A stretch of DNA of 64,000 nucleotides. Source: BM714 sp964484935. GTDB taxonomy: Bacteria > Bacillota > Clostridia > Peptostreptococcales > BM714. Under the pieces are notes generated by a model. That model worked only from the letters and a program-made list of their open reading frames with translations, was not told the origin of the DNA and ran no database searches. Location of the stretch: contig CAZAFW010000003.1 in NCBI GenBank assembly GCA_964484935.1, positions 32,641 to 96,640 on the forward strand. Direction: 5' to 3'. This document shows, one piece after another, positions 50,525-59,789 of the stretch (positions within the stretch are counted from its first letter, which is position 1; each line of letters begins with the position of its first letter). The position numbers were made by a program, and so were the translations under genes.

Positions 50525-53500
50525 TCAGCTTATGCGTTCAAGCAATATTCCTGTTTCGTGGTCGTTTAGGTTCTTTTTCTCAATTGTGTCATTCTCGACC
50601 CTTTCTATTGATACGGCAAGGGTTTCCTTCTTGATATATTCCTCAAACGCCTCTACGGCCTTTGCGATTTCGTCGTCGCCATCGTATTGTATCTTGATTC
50701 TGTCCATCATGTCGTAATCGTTCTGCTTTCTCATCTGCTGCACTTTTGAGATCATTTCCCTTGCAAATCCCTCGTCTACAAGTTCTTCAGAGAGCTTGGT
50801 GTCAAGGATTACGAACATGTTGTTTTCCATGGAAACCGTGAATCCTTCCTTGGCTGAAATGGTTACAACAACCAGTTCTTCGGCAAGATCCAGTTTCTCC
50901 CCGTCGAATTCAACCGGCACAACTTCTCCTGCTTCCAGTCTTGGAGCCATGTCGGATGCGTCGAGTTCTGAAAGGAATTTCCCGAAGGCTTTAATTTTCT
51001 TCCCAAGTATGGGCCCGGCCTTCCTGAAGTTCGGTTTCAGGCTGAATGCCATGAACTCGGAAAGGTCTTTTGCAAAAACGACTTCCTTTAGGTTCAATTC
51101 CTCTTTTATCAGCGGAACCATATCAGCCATTTCCTCTTCATACTTTCCATCCACAAGAACTTTTGAAATCGGCTGCCTTACTTTAATTCTTACCGATTCC
51201 CTTGCGGCCCTTCCCAGTCCCACAAGTCTGCGGACGTGCTCCATCTTTTCTTCAAGCGCATTGTCGGTCAGTTTTTCGTCTGTTTCCGGATATCTGCTTA
51301 TATGGACAGATTCCTCCCCTGTCAAATCACGATAGATTTCCTCTGAAATATACGGTGCTATCGGCGCGATCAACTGGCAAAGTCCCTTGAGAACTTCATA
51401 AGTTGTGTTGTAAACCGCTTTTTTGTCTTCTGTCAATTCGGAGGCCCAGAATCTTCTTCTATTCCTTCTGATATACCAGTTTGAAAGATCTTCGTTTACA
51501 AAATTCTGTATCTTCCTTACCGCCTTTGTCATGTCGAAGGACTCCATGTCGTCTGTTACTTCCCTGACAAGTGTGTTGTAGACTGAAAGCAACCATCTAT
51601 CTATCTCGGGCCTGGAATCATAATCCACAAAGAATGTTCTCGGATCAACTCCGTCGGTGTTTGCGTAAAGCGTGAAGAAGTTGTATACGTTCTTTATTGT
51701 GCTGAAGAACTTGTTGAGTATTTCCTGGAGGCCGTCCTCGTCAAATTTTGTAGGAGTCCAGGCCGGCGAAACGTGCAGAAGGTACCATCTGAGGGCATCT
51801 GCTCCGTACTTGTCGAACATTTCAAAAGGATCAACCGTATTGCCCTTGCTCTTGGACATTTTCTTTCCATCTTTGTCCAATATGAGGTCATTTACCAGGA
51901 CTCTCTTGTATGGCGATACTCCCTTTACAAATGTCGAAATCGCAAGCAAGGAATAAAACCATCCCCTGGTCTGGTCTATGCCTTCGCAGATGTAGTCTGC
52001 GGGGAAGAGCTCGTCGAAGTTTTCCTCGTTTTCAAACGGATAGTGGTGCTGCGCAAAAGGCATGGATCCGCTGTCGAACCAGCAGTCTATCACATCTGGA
52101 ACCCTTGTCATTCTTCCTCCGCACTTGGGGCATGTGATGTGCACATTGTCCACATAAGGCCTGTGCAGTTCTATGCCCTCGTCGATGTCCTCGTGGGCCC
52201 TTTTTACAAGCTCTTTTCTTGATCCTATGCTGTCAAAGCTGCTGCACTCATCACATCTCCAAATCGGGAAGGGCGTGCCCCAATAACGGCTTCTTGAAAT
52301 GGCCCAGTCGTTGAGATTCTCGAGCCAGTTTCCGAAACGCTTTTCACCCACATAGTCCGGATACCATTCGACCGAATTGTTGTTTTCTATGAGCTTGTCT
52401 TTTAGGTCGGTCATTTTGATGTACCAGCTCGGTTTCGCGTAGTAGAGCAAAGGAGTCTTGCAGCGCCAGCAATGGGGATAATTGTGTGCCATGTTTTCTC
52501 TCTTGTAAAGCTTTCCGTTCTCTGAAAGCCATTTCATCACATCAAGATCCGTATCCATTACAAAACGGCCCTTCCATGGTGTTTCTGTGAACTTGCCGTC
52601 TTCTCCCACTGGCTGCAGAACCGGCAATCCGTAGCGGACTCCAGTATTATAGTCGTCCTCGCCAAAGGCGGGCGCGGTGTGTACTATGCCTGTTCCGTCC
52701 TCTGTTGTTACGTAGTCGGCAAGCGTGACGAAGAAAGCCTTCTTGTCTGGCTCTACAAAAGGAATGAGCTGCTCGTATTCAATATATTCAAGGCTGCTCC
52801 CCTTCATTTCCTCTAGCACTTCGTAAGATTCTGAAAGAACCGTGTCCGCCAAAGCCTTTGCAACGATGTATACCGTTCCGCTTTCAGCCTTTACCTTTGC
52901 ATACACCTCTTCGGGATGCACAGTAAGAGCCACATTCGACGGAAGAGTCCAAGGTGTAGTTGTCCAAACCAGGAAATACTCGTCGGCGTCTTTCCTCTTG
53001 AATTTGACTGTGACTGTGAGGGACTTTATTTCCTCATAGCCAAGCGCAACTTCGTGGGAAGCAAGTCCTGTTCCACATCGCACGCAATACGGAAGTATCT
53101 TGTGCCCCTCATATATAAGACCGGCCTTGTTCATTTGGTCCAGTATCCACCATTCCGTTTCGATGAAGTCGTTTTCCAATGTGATGTAGGGATTTTCAAG
53201 ATCAACTTCGTATGCAACACGTTTTGTCATCTCGCGCCATTGCTTTTCATAAGTGAAGACCGATTCTCGGCACTTCTCATTGAATTCCGCAATCCCGTAC
53301 TTTTCGATATCGTTCTTGTCGGTAAGCCCCAGCTGCTTTTCGACCTCTATTTCCACCGGAAGCCCATGAGTGTCCCATCCGGCTTTTCTTTTAACCTGGT
53401 ATCCCTTCATGGTTTTGTAGCGGCAAACAGAGTCTTTGAGAGTGCGTGCCAATACATGATGAATTCCCGGCTTTCCGTTGGCTGTAGGCGGTCCCTCGTA

Positions 53501-53632
53501 AAATATAAAAGACTCTTCACCTTCCCGTGTGTCGATGCTCCTTTTGAGGATGTTTATGTCCTCCCAATAATCAGCGATGCGCTTTTCCGATTCTTTTACC
53601 GGTATCTTTCCCAACTCTTTGAATACGCCCAT
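50525..53632 (-). CDS. ileS: Isoleucyl-tRNA synthetase
   Basis: 1035 residues, class I synthetase. The HIGH motif appears as GIHH in GPPTANGKPGIHHVLART, the KMSKS motif as KMSKSKGNTVDPF; a CP1 editing domain lies between (LVWTTTPWTLPSNVAL). An anticodon-binding domain follows (about 690-850). The overall look (long, WDTHGLPVEIEVEK) is of the IleS2 type, which in other organisms resists mupirocin; this is family knowledge, not shown here. It is controlled by the T-box leader upstream. Confidence 0.97.
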   Translation of the reverse strand: MGVFKELGKIPVKESEKRIADYWEDINILKRSIDTREGEESFIFYEGPPTANGKPGIHHVLARTLKDSVCRYKTMKGYQVKRKAGWDTHGLPVEIEVEKQLGLTDKNDIEKYGIAEFNEKCRESVFTYEKQWREMTKRVAYEVDLENPYITLENDFIETEWWILDQMNKAGLIYEGHKILPYCVRCGTGLASHEVALGYEEIKSLTVTVKFKRKDADEYFLVWTTTPWTLPSNVALTVHPEEVYAKVKAESGTVYIVAKALADTVLSESYEVLEEMKGSSLEYIEYEQLIPFVEPDKKAFFVTLADYVTTEDGTGIVHTAPAFGEDDYNTGVRYGLPVLQPVGEDGKFTETPWKGRFVMDTDLDVMKWLSENGKLYKRENMAHNYPHCWRCKTPLLYYAKPSWYIKMTDLKDKLIENNNSVEWYPDYVGEKRFGNWLENLNDWAISRSRYWGTPFPIWRCDECSSFDSIGSRKELVKRAHEDIDEGIELHRPYVDNVHITCPKCGGRMTRVPDVIDCWFDSGSMPFAQHHYPFENEENFDELFPADYICEGIDQTRGWFYSLLAISTFVKGVSPYKRVLVNDLILDKDGKKMSKSKGNTVDPFEMFDKYGADALRWYLLHVSPAWTPTKFDEDGLQEILNKFFSTIKNVYNFFTLYANTDGVDPRTFFVDYDSRPEIDRWLLSVYNTLVREVTDDMESFDMTKAVRKIQNFVNEDLSNWYIRRNRRRFWASELTEDKKAVYNTTYEVLKGLCQLIAPIAPYISEEIYRDLTGEESVHISRYPETDEKLTDNALEEKMEHVRRLVGLGRAARESVRIKVRQPISKVLVDGKYEEEMADMVPLIKEELNLKEVVFAKDLSEFMAFSLKPNFRKAGPILGKKIKAFGKFLSELDASDMAPRLEAGEVVPVEFDGEKLDLAEELVVVTISAKEGFTVSMENNMFVILDTKLSEELVDEGFAREMISKVQQMRKQNDYDMMDRIKIQYDGDDEIAKAVEAFEEYIKKETLAVSIERVENDTIEKKNLNDHETGILLERIS

Positions 53633-53683
53633 TTTTTCATCCTTTCATCCTTTAATAATTTCACTCCGCAATAAGGGGCTTCA

Positions 53684-53929
53684 AATAAAAAACCCCGAGC
53701 CTAAGCTCAGGGACGAATTAACCGCGGTACCACCCAAATTGCAGAATATTCTCTGCCACTCTTAGCTTTAACGCAAGCATACGGGACACCCTACTCTTGT
53801 TCAAGCGCCCGGCTCCAAGGTGATCCGCAAAAACCGTTTTTTGCAATCTTCCACCAATCGATTGCATCTCTGCCAAAGCTCCGGTCATGCCGTCCTTGTC
53901 ATCGCCTTTTATCCTATTTATACCTTTAC
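53684..53929 (-). promoter_or_regulatory. T-box leader of ileS
   Basis: The leftward RNA contains the T-box core TGGGTGGTACCGCGG (53736-53722), a stem I region with CCGGAGC, GGCAGAGA and GGTGGAAG elements, and a terminal CCCTGAGCTTAGGCTCGGGG plus TTTTTT (53712-53686). A codon ATC (53862-53860) just before GGTGG in stem I is the likely specifier for tRNA-Ile. Uncharged tRNA-Ile binding would prevent the terminator and switch on ileS. Confidence 0.93.
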
Positions 53930-53958
53930 ATAGTATAACAGAACATGTTTGTTGTCAA
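53930..53958 (-). promoter_or_regulatory. Sigma-A promoter of the T-box/ileS transcript
   Basis: Leftward TTGACA (53958-53953), 17 bases, TACTAT (53935-53930). The -35 overlaps the stop codon of the aroE/aroK gene. Confidence 0.72.
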
Positions 53959-55253
53959 AATATTTTTTTGAGCATACCCTGTATCTCCAAGGCTTGCAGT
54001 TCCTCATTCCCCGCATCCTGGACCGTAAAATCAGCCGATTGCCTGTAAATGCCCTCCCTCTCTTCAAACAGCTTTCTCAAATCCTCTTGGTCCTTAAGAA
54101 GGGGCCTGCCTCCGCCTGCGACCGACCTCTTGATCGAATCGAGCGACCGGTCCAGATATATGAGTATTCCGTTCAATTTAAGGTCGGAAACATTGTCCGG
54201 ATCAAGTATCGAGCCTCCGCCCGTGGCTATGACAATATTCCTTCTGTTTCTAAGGGACTTTACCGTCGCCCTTTCAATTTCCCTGAAACCTTTCTCTCCA
54301 CGCGATTTGAATATTTCAGTTATGGGGCCGAATTTTTTTTCTATCAATTCATCTGCATCAATAAACTCTCGTCCTAAAAGCCCTGCCAGGCGCCTCCCAG
54401 CCGAACTCTTGCCGCTTCCCGGCATTCCGACAAGCACCGGATTCATGTTCTCATAAAAAAATAATTCCGTGAGATCTTTCTCCACTTCCTCACCTATATT
54501 CACTCCGTTCCATATTTCCTGGGCCCTGCATGCCTGGGCAATCAGCATGGGAAGACCGCCCGCCGTGCGGCGGTCCTTTTTCTCCATCTCCTGCAGGAAC
54601 TTGCTTCGCATCGGATTGTAGACAAGGTCAATTGCCATGGACGCCTTATGTACAAGCCCTGGATCAAGAGGTTGTCCATCCACTTCGGGAAACATTCCGC
54701 AGGGGGAGCAGTTTACAATCATGTCCATTTTTCCTATTGCAGACTCATCCTTCCTTTCAATCACCTGGAAGGTTCGGAGCTTCTTCATGGCTTCCCGTCC
54801 GGACCTGCTCAAGAACCACACCCGCCCCGTCCTCTGCCTTAGCCAGTATGCCGCTGTTTTAGCAGCTCCGCCTGTTCCTATTACGAGAGCGCGCGTTCCA
54901 CTGTCAATTTCCATTTTGCCAAGTTCAGCCATTTTTCCAAAGCCGTATATGTCAGTGTTGAAGCCTTTCATCTTGCCGCCTTCAATCTTGACTGTATTCA
55001 CAGCTCCAATCGCTTGAGCTTGGGGAGACAATTCATGCAAAAGTGGAATTATCGCCTTCTTATATGGAATTGTGACATTGAAACCGTCTATCCCTGAATC
55101 CGCAAGTCTTTTTATATCATCGCCAAAACGGTCTTTTCCGATTTCCACAAGCTCATATGTACCGTCCATGCCGATTTTGTCAAAAATCCTGCTGTGTATT
55201 TCCGGAGACAAACTATGGGAAAGCTTTTCTCCTATCAGAGCATATTTACCCAT
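53955..55253 (-). CDS. aroE/aroK: Shikimate dehydrogenase / shikimate kinase fusion (AroE-AroK)
   Basis: About 432 residues. Residues 1-265 are AroE: GEKLSHSLSPEIHS, NVTIPYKK (catalytic Lys) and NTDIYGF (Asp), with NADP loop VIGTGGAAKTAA. From about 275 is AroK: VLVGMPGSGKSSAGRR (Walker A), FIDADELIE, GFREIERA, ATGGGSIL, GGRPLL and REGIYRQSADF. Both active sites look complete, so one chain does two successive steps, 3-dehydroshikimate to shikimate 3-phosphate. ATG at 55253 with GGAGG 6 bases upstream overlaps the chorismate mutase gene by 8 bases. Last gene of the aromatic operon. Confidence 0.92.
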   Translation of the reverse strand: MGKYALIGEKLSHSLSPEIHSRIFDKIGMDGTYELVEIGKDRFGDDIKRLADSGIDGFNVTIPYKKAIIPLLHELSPQAQAIGAVNTVKIEGGKMKGFNTDIYGFGKMAELGKMEIDSGTRALVIGTGGAAKTAAYWLRQRTGRVWFLSRSGREAMKKLRTFQVIERKDESAIGKMDMIVNCSPCGMFPEVDGQPLDPGLVHKASMAIDLVYNPMRSKFLQEMEKKDRRTAGGLPMLIAQACRAQEIWNGVNIGEEVEKDLTELFFYENMNPVLVGMPGSGKSSAGRRLAGLLGREFIDADELIEKKFGPITEIFKSRGEKGFREIERATVKSLRNRRNIVIATGGGSILDPDNVSDLKLNGILIYLDRSLDSIKRSVAGGGRPLLKDQEDLRKLFEEREGIYRQSADFTVQDAGNEELQALEIQGMLKKIF

Positions 55254-55521
55254 TCGGCTCCTCCTTGATTTCTTGAAGAAGCCTGCTTTCCTCGAATATC
55301 CTGTCATAAACGCCTAAAATGGATTTCTCAAAGCCCGGAAGGCTCTCCTTTGCGAGTCGGCTTTTTATTTCTTCCTCCCTGCCGGAAACAAGAACAGAAG
55401 CGCCCTTTGCCTCCTTGACTTTTCCAACTTCAACAGACAGTGCGAACCTCATGTTTAGCATCTCTACAATTTCACCGTCTATTTCGTCTATTTTTTTTCT
55501 AAGCTTTTTCAAGTCATCCAT
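55246..55521 (-). CDS. Chorismate mutase (AroQ-type, monofunctional)
   Basis: 91 residues, the all-helical CM type: LRKKIDEIDGEIVEMLNMRF and VGKVKEAKGASVLVSGREEEI (shown as landmarks: KKIDEIDGEIVEML, REEEI). Key residues of the AroQ fold (Arg of the N-helix, Lys of VGKVK, Arg-Glu of REEE) are present. It converts chorismate to prephenate for tyrosine and phenylalanine. It overlaps aroC by 8 bases and aroE/aroK by 8 bases. No prephenate dehydratase gene is in the window. Confidence 0.9.
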   Translation of the reverse strand: MDDLKKLRKKIDEIDGEIVEMLNMRFALSVEVGKVKEAKGASVLVSGREEEIKSRLAKESLPGFEKSILGVYDRIFEESRLLQEIKEEPNG

Positions 55522-56605
55522 TTAAAGCTTCTCCTTCCATTTGGAGATCCAAAAGAGCCAACGCAAGCGCAGCCTCAACAACCGGAAGCGCCCTGACAGC
55601 TATGCACGGATCATGCCTTCCGCTTACAGAAAGCTTTGCGGATTCCATCTCGTCCATGTCAATCGTCTCCTGCTCCTTGCCTATCGAAGGGGTCGGCCTA
55701 AATGCCGTCTTGAAAACAATGGGCATTCCGTTAGTTATGCCCCCGTTTATGCCTCCGCTGTTGTTGGTGATTGTAGCGACTGACTTTCCTTTCATGAAAA
55801 AAGAATCGTTTGCCTCCGAGCCCTTCATTTCCGCAAAACCAAACCCTTTTCCGAAATCGACTCCCTTTACACCGGGAATCGAGTAAAGAAGCCCTGACAA
55901 TACGCTTTCAAACGAATCAAAGAAAGGCTCTCCTATTCCTGCAGGAACACCAATCGCGGCAGTCTCGACAATGGCACCCACCGAATCTCCTGATTTTTTT
56001 ATTTTTTCCAAATAGCTTAAAGCCTTTTCATTAATCCCGTCTTTCAAAAATGGCATTTCCATACCGCCGAGAAGCTTCAGTTCTTGAGGCGAAATTTCCG
56101 TTTCAAAAGGCTGGTCTTCGACTTGACCCACCTTGAGCAAATGACTCCCTACTTCTATTCCCCCTCTTTCCGAGAGAATGGATTTTGCCAAAGCCCCGGC
56201 GAAAACCAAAAATGCCGTCAGCCGTCCCGAGAAACGTCCCCCTCCCCTGTGATCGCCGAATCCATTGTATTTCACCATGGATACATAGTCGGCATGAGAG
56301 GGTCTGGGTTTGCTCCTCATTTCCTCATAGTCGCCTGATCTGATGTCCTTATTTTTGAAAACGACCGCAAGGGGGGCCCCGGTAGTCATCCCCTGGTAAA
56401 TGCCGCTTATTATTTCGTACGAATCATCTTCTTTCCTCGCTGTCGCAAGATTTCCGCCTGGCTTCCTTCTTCGCAATTCGAATTCAATCAGTTCAACCGG
56501 AATAACCATCCCGGGCGGCAATCCGTCCACTACTCCTCCCACGCAAGTTCCATGAGATTCTCCAAATATTGTAATCTTTATATTTCTACCCCATGTCGAA
56601 CTCAT
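55514..56605 (-). CDS. aroC: Chorismate synthase
   Basis: 363 residues. Signature GESHGTCVGGVVDGLPPG at the N-terminus, RPSHADYVSMVKY and GRFSGRLTAF, and RHDPCIAVRALPVVEA. It turns 5-enolpyruvylshikimate 3-phosphate into chorismate using reduced FMN. ATG at 56605 follows GGAGG by 8 bases and lies within the last 20 bases of aroA; a start at 56641 lacks a site. Confidence 0.96.
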   Translation of the reverse strand: MSSTWGRNIKITIFGESHGTCVGGVVDGLPPGMVIPVELIEFELRRRKPGGNLATARKEDDSYEIISGIYQGMTTGAPLAVVFKNKDIRSGDYEEMRSKPRPSHADYVSMVKYNGFGDHRGGGRFSGRLTAFLVFAGALAKSILSERGGIEVGSHLLKVGQVEDQPFETEISPQELKLLGGMEMPFLKDGINEKALSYLEKIKKSGDSVGAIVETAAIGVPAGIGEPFFDSFESVLSGLLYSIPGVKGVDFGKGFGFAEMKGSEANDSFFMKGKSVATITNNSGGINGGITNGMPIVFKTAFRPTPSIGKEQETIDMDEMESAKLSVSGRHDPCIAVRALPVVEAALALALLDLQMEGEALNG

Positions 56606-57884
56606 GAATTTTACCTCCCAATTCCTTGAAGTCGTCAACAAACTTCGGATAGGACTTTCTGATTGAATCCATTCCCTCTATAACAACGGGTTCTTGGCAA
56701 ACTGTTGATGCAACGGCCAAAGCCATGGCTATTCTGTGGTCATTGTGGCTCCAAACCTTGGCACCGCCCTTCAGGGTTTCAACCCCTTTCACAACAAGCC
56801 CGTCCTCCGTCTCGACGATCATTGCTCCAAGCTTGCAAAGCTCCGAAGCTGTCGCTTTAAGCCTGTCCGATTCCTTGTATCTAAGCCTCTCCGCATTCTT
56901 TATTGTTGTTGTACCTTCCGCCAAGGCTGCTGCGACTGCCATTATCGGCACTATGTCGGGGCAGTCCGAGGCATCCATTTCAATGGACTTCATGCTTGAG
57001 TGCTCCGCAGTCATCGACCCCTGCGATTCGAGAAGCCTTCCGCCCATTCTCCTCAAGAGTTCCACTGCAGCCCGGTCTCCCTGAGGGGAATCGGTCTTTA
57101 AGCCCTCCATCTCGATTTTTTCCCCTATGATACCGGCAACCATCCAAAAGGCAGCCTGCGAATAATCTCCTTCCATCTCGACATCTGCGCGATGATAGCT
57201 TTGCTTTTCGATGAAAAAGCTATGGTAGCCGTCTCTATCCACCTTTACCCCGAAGTCTTCCTGCACTCGAATCGTTATATCGACATAAGTCCCCGACTCA
57301 AGCGGGCTTTTCAATGCTATTTCCGAAGAGCCTCCCGAAATGGGAAGCGCAAGCAAAAGACCTGTGACGAATTGCGAGCTCACATTTCCCTCGAGGCTGT
57401 ATTTGCCGGCTTCAAGCTTTCCCTTTACAGTCAAAGGCAATTTGCCCCCATCCGTCTCAAACCGTATTCCCTTTTCCTTGAAAATTCTATAGTAATCGTC
57501 CATGGGCCTTTCAGGCAATTTGCCCCGCCCGACAAATTCGAATTCATCTCCCGTCGTCAATGCGAGCGGTATTGAAAATCTGAGAGTCGACCCCGATTCT
57601 CTGCAATCTATCGTTTTTCTCGTTTTGCCAAGAGATCCCTTGCCCGAAACGACCAGGTCCGATAATTTGCCATCTTTGACGGATTCACTTTCCGCAACTT
57701 CCGCGCCGAAAGCCCTGGCGGCTTCAATTGTTGCCGATATGTCTTCCGAAAGAACGACATTCCTTATTTTCGAAACGCCTTGGGCCATTGCCGCGCAAAG
57801 AATCGCCCTGTGGGTTTGGCTTTTTGATGTCGGCACGTGTATTTTGCCCTTGAGTTTCCCGGGAAATATTTTCACCTTGTCCAT
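56586..57884 (-). CDS. aroA: 5-Enolpyruvylshikimate-3-phosphate synthase
   Basis: 432 residues. VPTSKSQTHRAILCAAM (S3P/PEP Lys-Ser-Thr-Arg region), ESGSTLRFSIPL, GDYSQAAFWMVAG, DCPDIVPIMAVAAALAEG, RYKESDRLKA and HNDHRIAMALAV are all present. The first motif has TSKSQT with Gly96-region NRESGST-like reading CRESGST. ATG at 57884 has AGAGG 6 bases upstream; the codon two before it (TTG) is an alternative. It starts 2 bases after the aroB stop. Confidence 0.96.
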   Translation of the reverse strand: MDKVKIFPGKLKGKIHVPTSKSQTHRAILCAAMAQGVSKIRNVVLSEDISATIEAARAFGAEVAESESVKDGKLSDLVVSGKGSLGKTRKTIDCRESGSTLRFSIPLALTTGDEFEFVGRGKLPERPMDDYYRIFKEKGIRFETDGGKLPLTVKGKLEAGKYSLEGNVSSQFVTGLLLALPISGGSSEIALKSPLESGTYVDITIRVQEDFGVKVDRDGYHSFFIEKQSYHRADVEMEGDYSQAAFWMVAGIIGEKIEMEGLKTDSPQGDRAAVELLRRMGGRLLESQGSMTAEHSSMKSIEMDASDCPDIVPIMAVAAALAEGTTTIKNAERLRYKESDRLKATASELCKLGAMIVETEDGLVVKGVETLKGGAKVWSHNDHRIAMALAVASTVCQEPVVIEGMDSIRKSYPKFVDDFKELGGKIHEFDMG

Positions 57885-57886
57885 TT

Positions 57887-58960
57887 TCAACCTCTTTCCT
57901 CTGTAAAGAAGGCTTCGAGCCCCTCAATCGGCACTCTATGTATGAAAGCCTCTCCGATTCTTTTAAGCAAAACCAAATTCAGGCATCCGTCGATCGTCTT
58001 TTTATCCTGCCTCATTATGTCCAGAGATTCCTTGTCCGCCTGGATTCGCCTGAACGAACCGGTGTCGAATCCCAAAGCGGAAAGTGTTTCCTCTATTTCT
58101 CTGGCGGTTCCCGGCTCAGTCAATCCCCTGTCTTCGCTCAGTCGGGTTATCTGAAGCATTCCGCATGCCACAGCCATTCCATGGCTTATTAATTGGTATC
58201 CCTCCATTGTCTCAAGCACATGGGCAATTGTGTGACCGAAATTTAGAAGCATGCGACGCCCCCTGTCTTTTTCGTCTTCTGCAACATACTTCATTTTTGT
58301 CAAAAGCGCCTTCTCTACGCAAAATCCGGCATTCCTTTGCAAAAACTCGCCCGGATCGATTTTCTTAATATGCATGAAGAAATCCTTGTCACCTATACAT
58401 CCGTATTTTACCATTTCAGCCATTCCGTCGAGAATCGTTTCCTTTCCCAGCGTCTCCAGAAAAGACTTGTCCGCGAAAACAGCTTTGGGATGATGAAACA
58501 TTCCAACAAGATTCTTTCCCGCCTCAAGATTCACCGCAGTCTTTCCCCCAACCGAACTGTCGACCTGCGCTAAAAGAGTAGTCGGAACGTTTACATAGTC
58601 CATTCCCCTTTTATATGTCCCCGCGGCAAAACCGGCTATATCGCCGACGACTCCGCCTCCCACAGCAACCACTAGGTCGTCTCTGTCAGCCTCCATTTCA
58701 GAAAGGCGGTTGCAGACCATTTCAAGTGTTCTCAAGGACTTGCTTGACTCGCCGGAAGGTATTGCTACCGTCCTTTGCGGTGAAAACCCTTCGAATTCCA
58801 TTCCTATGCGGCTGCCATGGATTCTTAGGACATTCTCATCGATTATGAAAAGTGCCTTGCCATATTGGCTTTCCTTCATAAATTCATTGAAATCCATGCA
58901 TGCGTCACCCACAAAAAGCGCCGTTTCAGATTTTTTTAAATCAACATCAATAATTTTCAT
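57887..58960 (-). CDS. aroB: 3-Dehydroquinate synthase
   Basis: 357 residues. NAD-binding and catalytic blocks: IPSGESSKSLRTLEMVCNRL (fragment PSGESSKSL), VVAVGGGVVGDIAGFAAGTYKRG, PTTLLAQVDSSVGGKTAVN, GMAEMVKYG and LNFGHTIAHVLE with Zn ligands. It converts DAHP to 3-dehydroquinate. ATG at 58960 with AAGGAG 11 bases upstream lies inside the end of tyrA (14-base overlap); a longer frame to 58999 is less likely. Confidence 0.96.
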   Translation of the reverse strand: MKIIDVDLKKSETALFVGDACMDFNEFMKESQYGKALFIIDENVLRIHGSRIGMEFEGFSPQRTVAIPSGESSKSLRTLEMVCNRLSEMEADRDDLVVAVGGGVVGDIAGFAAGTYKRGMDYVNVPTTLLAQVDSSVGGKTAVNLEAGKNLVGMFHHPKAVFADKSFLETLGKETILDGMAEMVKYGCIGDKDFFMHIKKIDPGEFLQRNAGFCVEKALLTKMKYVAEDEKDRGRRMLLNFGHTIAHVLETMEGYQLISHGMAVACGMLQITRLSEDRGLTEPGTAREIEETLSALGFDTGSFRRIQADKESLDIMRQDKKTIDGCLNLVLLKRIGEAFIHRVPIEGLEAFFTEERG

Positions 58961-59789
58961 GTTCGGCGAGGCTCCTTTTCTTCTCATTTGTTTTTTCAAG
59001 AAAGTCGTAGACCGACGCGTAGTCGTCTTTGTCTATCATATCCTTTATTCCCGCAAGGCTGGATAAAAAATCCTCCAGAACCTCCGTTACATACATCTTA
59101 TTATTTTTTATGATCTGAGTCCACAAATCCGGGTTTATATCCGCAATTCTTGCCAAATCCCTGAAACTTCCACCATGTATTTCAAAATCATTCCCGTTGA
59201 ATGCTGTTAGGAATGCCGATGATATGAGATGGGGAAGATGGCTTACTACAGCCACTCTGCGGTCGTGTTCACCCGGAGACATTTCTATTATCTTTCCTAT
59301 TCCCGCCATCTTTAAGACGCTCTTCAATTCTTGCATCTGTTTCTCTCTTTCAGGCTTGGTGTCTATGAGTATATAGCTGGCTCCGGAAAACATTTGAGGA
59401 GTAGCTTTTTCATGGCCTCTTCCCTCTACCCCGCAAAGAGGATGTCCGCCTATTCGGCAAATACCTTCTGCCTCAGCTTCTATTCGACTGCACAACTCTC
59501 CTTGGATTCCAGAAATATCGGTTATTATTGTATCCTTTCCGATATCGTTTCTGTGAGTTCTTATGAATCCGAGGATCTCATCGGGGTAGAGGCAAAGAAA
59601 AATTATGTCCACTTCGCCTTTACCGCTGAAGCCTTCCATGCCCTCGTCTATATATCCGTTTGAAAGGGCACTGCATATTGCTTCGGGGTTTGTGTCGATT
59701 CCCGTAACTCTGAAGCCACCGTTTATTTTCATTGCTCCAGCCAAAGAGCTTCCCATAAGCCCCAATCCGACAACCGTCACATGTTTCAT
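58947..59789 (-). CDS. tyrA: Prephenate dehydrogenase
   Basis: 280 residues. The NAD site VVGLGLMGSSLAGAM, DIIFLCLYPDEIL, GGHPLCGVEGRG (prephenate-binding His region) and SHLPHLISSAFL fit TyrA. It oxidatively decarboxylates prephenate to 4-hydroxyphenylpyruvate for tyrosine. The ATG overlaps the aroF stop by 4 bases. No ACT domain is present, so feedback control must act elsewhere, for instance through the leader attenuator. Confidence 0.93.
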   Translation of the reverse strand: MKHVTVVGLGLMGSSLAGAMKINGGFRVTGIDTNPEAICSALSNGYIDEGMEGFSGKGEVDIIFLCLYPDEILGFIRTHRNDIGKDTIITDISGIQGELCSRIEAEAEGICRIGGHPLCGVEGRGHEKATPQMFSGASYILIDTKPEREKQMQELKSVLKMAGIGKIIEMSPGEHDRRVAVVSHLPHLISSAFLTAFNGNDFEIHGGSFRDLARIADINPDLWTQIIKNNKMYVTEVLEDFLSSLAGIKDMIDKDDYASVYDFLEKTNEKKRSLAEHENY

